DNA of 64,000 bases from contig CAJUHR010000023.1 of the NCBI GenBank assembly GCA_910586255.1, forward strand, positions 18,300-82,299, given 5' to 3'. Below, piece after piece: positions 62,754 to 64,000 of the stretch; within the stretch, counting starts at the first letter, position 1; each line of letters starts with the position of its first letter. The translations under genes and the position numbers were made by a program. The DNA is from an uncultured Lachnospiraceae bacterium. GTDB taxonomy: Bacteria > Bacillota > Clostridia > Lachnospirales > Lachnospiraceae. The notes beneath the pieces are model-generated. The model was not told the DNA's origin, did not search any database, and was given only the letters and a program-made list of their open reading frames with translations.

Positions 62754-62993
62754 ATGGAAACAGTGATTTATGAGGGGATTCCCAATTATGCAAAAGAAGT
62801 TAGACAGAAAGTATTTGTAGATGAGCAAGGATTTCATAATGAATTTGATGATATAGATGAAACAGCTACACATATTGTAATGTTTGACGAGGATAAGATA
62901 CCTATTGCAACATGCCGCATATTTTGGGATATAGTGATGAATACATATATATTACTCAAACTTCGCACTTGCATAAGTGCCTATGCACCTTGA
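62754..62993 (+). pseudogene. GNAT acetyltransferase N-terminus, cut by an insertion
   Basis: The first ~62 residues (KEVRQKVFVDEQGFHNEFDD, ATHIVMFDEDKIPIATCRIF) are the start of a GNAT family enzyme of ElaA-like type. The acetyl-CoA binding loop should follow, but after NTYILL the frame enters IS-like DNA and stops. A good promoter and AGGAGG site remain. The break lies at about 62945-62960. Confidence 0.75.
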
Positions 62994-63362
62994 AAATTCA
63001 ATAAAAACTGGCAATAAAATAGCATGAAACACTCTGGTTTTGGTATAATTGAATTGCTCAGAAACAACATACCACCGGAGGCTCATGCTATGAATAACAG
63101 TATAACACAAGACAGCCAGAATGATAACCAGATTTCTAAAACTATCAAAAAATTTTTCTCCAGATTCCATGTGACGTCTGCCCTGAAAACGGCGGGCGCT
63201 TATCATAAGAAAGGCACGCCTGTGACACAGATTTTTCAGTATCTGTTTCTTCTGATCTTTTCAAACAGAAGCATGTGTCAACGCCAACTGGAAAATGTCA
63301 TTTTTCGCCGGAATGGAATGTCATTTTTTGACGGTCAGCATGCGGTAGGTATGGAGCCTTGA
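62955..63362 (+). mobile_element. Partial insertion sequence (left end and transposase start)
   Basis: It begins near the point where the acetyltransferase frame breaks and includes a transposase start from ATG 63090 (GGAGG eight bases upstream). The 90-residue frame has TIKKFFSRFHVTSALKTAGA, HKKGTPVTQIFQYLFLLIFS and NRSMCQRQLE, resembling the N-terminus of IS4-superfamily transposases. It then ends in an unrelated tail (FDGQHAVGMEP). The DDE domain and right end are absent. Confidence 0.65.
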
Positions 63363-63422
63363 TTACCCGTTACTTGTCGGCTTGAAGCCCGTCAAGCCCT
63401 GATTTATCAGTGCATTTTAGAC

Positions 63423-63908
63423 TTGACGGGCGAAAACGACATGTATAATCATTCAAAGGCTGCATACCTTTACCCGCCATTTTCTTACATTCCACGTTCG
63501 GCGAAAAATTACAAAATCGCACCTTCGCTGACACGGGCGGCGGCTGTCAATTCGGAGACACAGCTTTACAAGCAGGCCGGGAATGCGGTCACGGCGATGG
63601 TGGCTTATGCGGTCGCCATAGCACTGCCGGAGAGCCGGGAGCTTCTGGCGCAGATGGAGGCTGTGTGGGAAGAGTTCGGGGATTCTGTGCGGGAGGCTGA
63701 ATGGAATGGCGCTGATGGCTTTGTGCCGGGGACGGCATGGGAAGACTTTGGAGATTCTGCGGAGGAAATAGAGCAGGAAGGCTTTGAAGATTGTTTGTGT
63801 GAATCAGCATATGAAGATTTTAAAGACATGGAGAAGGAAATTTTTGCAGGAAAGGTTCTTGGAGATTCCGGGACGGGGCCTGATGAGGATTTTGATTTTC
63901 TGAATTAA
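63423..63908 (+). pseudogene. DNA methyltransferase C-terminal remnant with acidic repeats
   Basis: Residues ~35-75 (SLTRAAAVNSETQLYKQAGN, then AVTAMVAYAVAIALPE) match the last motif of phage C5 cytosine methyltransferases, where the QLYKQAGNAVT segment is conserved; the catalytic domain is missing. The rest is an acidic region with three imperfect repeats (VWEEFGDS, AWEDFGDS, AYEDFKDM). The frame opens with TTG and no ribosome site; ATG 63441 is an alternative. Its position before a terminase gene fits a prophage left end. Confidence 0.55.
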
Positions 63909-63948
63909 AAAGACTGTGCGTGAGCCGGTACGGAGGGAGGTGAGTGCG

Positions 63949-64000
63949 GTGGCGCAGAGAGGGCGGAAGCCGAAGCCTACGGCGGTGAAGGTGCTGGAGG
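63949..64000 (+). CDS. Phage terminase small subunit, P27 family (3' end outside window)
   Basis: The last 52 bases encode MAQRGRKPKPTAVKVLE from a GTG start with GGAGGGAGG eight bases upstream. The RGRKPKPT motif is the standard start of P27-family small terminase proteins, which begin DNA packaging. The gene runs out of the window. Confidence 0.75.
   Translation, partial: MAQRGRKPKPTAVKVLE

Overview
The window looks like chromosome of a Gram-positive anaerobe of the Clostridia, most likely a Lachnospiraceae gut species. This is inferred from consistent AGGAGG-type ribosome binding sites, AT-rich consensus promoters beside fairly GC-rich genes, lipoprotein signals, LL-diaminopimelate aminotransferase (DapL), a PduL-type phosphotransacylase paired with acetate kinase, a DUF523 fusion and TRAP transport. 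No rRNA gene is present to fix the species.

Region 1 (1-12.4 kb) is a co-directional operon for a type IV secretion-like apparatus. It holds two tandem VirB6-like polytopic proteins, a VirB4 ATPase with a PrgI-like membrane segment at its N-terminus, an orphan solute-binding lipoprotein, a small charged protein, two membrane-anchored Ig-like surface proteins, a VirB2/TrbC-like pilin and a large lipoprotein. No relaxase or coupling protein is visible. Region 2 (12.4-22.0 kb) interrupts it. It contains a broken DUF4143 ATPase, an autoinhibited Fic enzyme, a sugar-acid catabolic island (mandelate-racemase-type dehydratase, TRAP transporter, GntR-type regulator, 3-hydroxyacyl-CoA dehydrogenase-like enzyme), two long nested palindromes, and a stretch of gene debris.

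Region 3 (22.0-42.7 kb) appears to complete region 1. Three large proteins share an unusual kinase-like domain with DRHxxN and GIDND motifs. A fourth large protein shares a new repeat module, here called FGFLG, with the third kinase. Behind them come a cyclic-nucleotide-binding PP2C phosphatase, a metallo-beta-lactamase-fold hydrolase, an exported FecR protein, a PMT-type glycosyltransferase, an exported NHL-repeat protein and a CHASE2 adenylate cyclase. My reading is a signal-controlled protein export or envelope system: apparatus, candidate kinase substrates or effectors, phosphatase and cAMP control. Its function is inference. This is the best candidate for an undescribed system here.

Region 4 (42.7-60.9 kb) is mostly housekeeping: tRNA-Leu, dapL, polA, sfsA, coaE, a WalJ-like hydrolase, an ACT/DUF711 pair, a methyltransferase, tmcAL, pduL-ackA, an L,D-transpeptidase and yceD-rpmF. 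Region 5 (60.9-64 kb), directly after rpmF, is mobile-element debris: a helicase fragment, a replication initiator, an acetyltransferase cut by a partial IS, a methyltransferase tail, and the start of a phage terminase small subunit.
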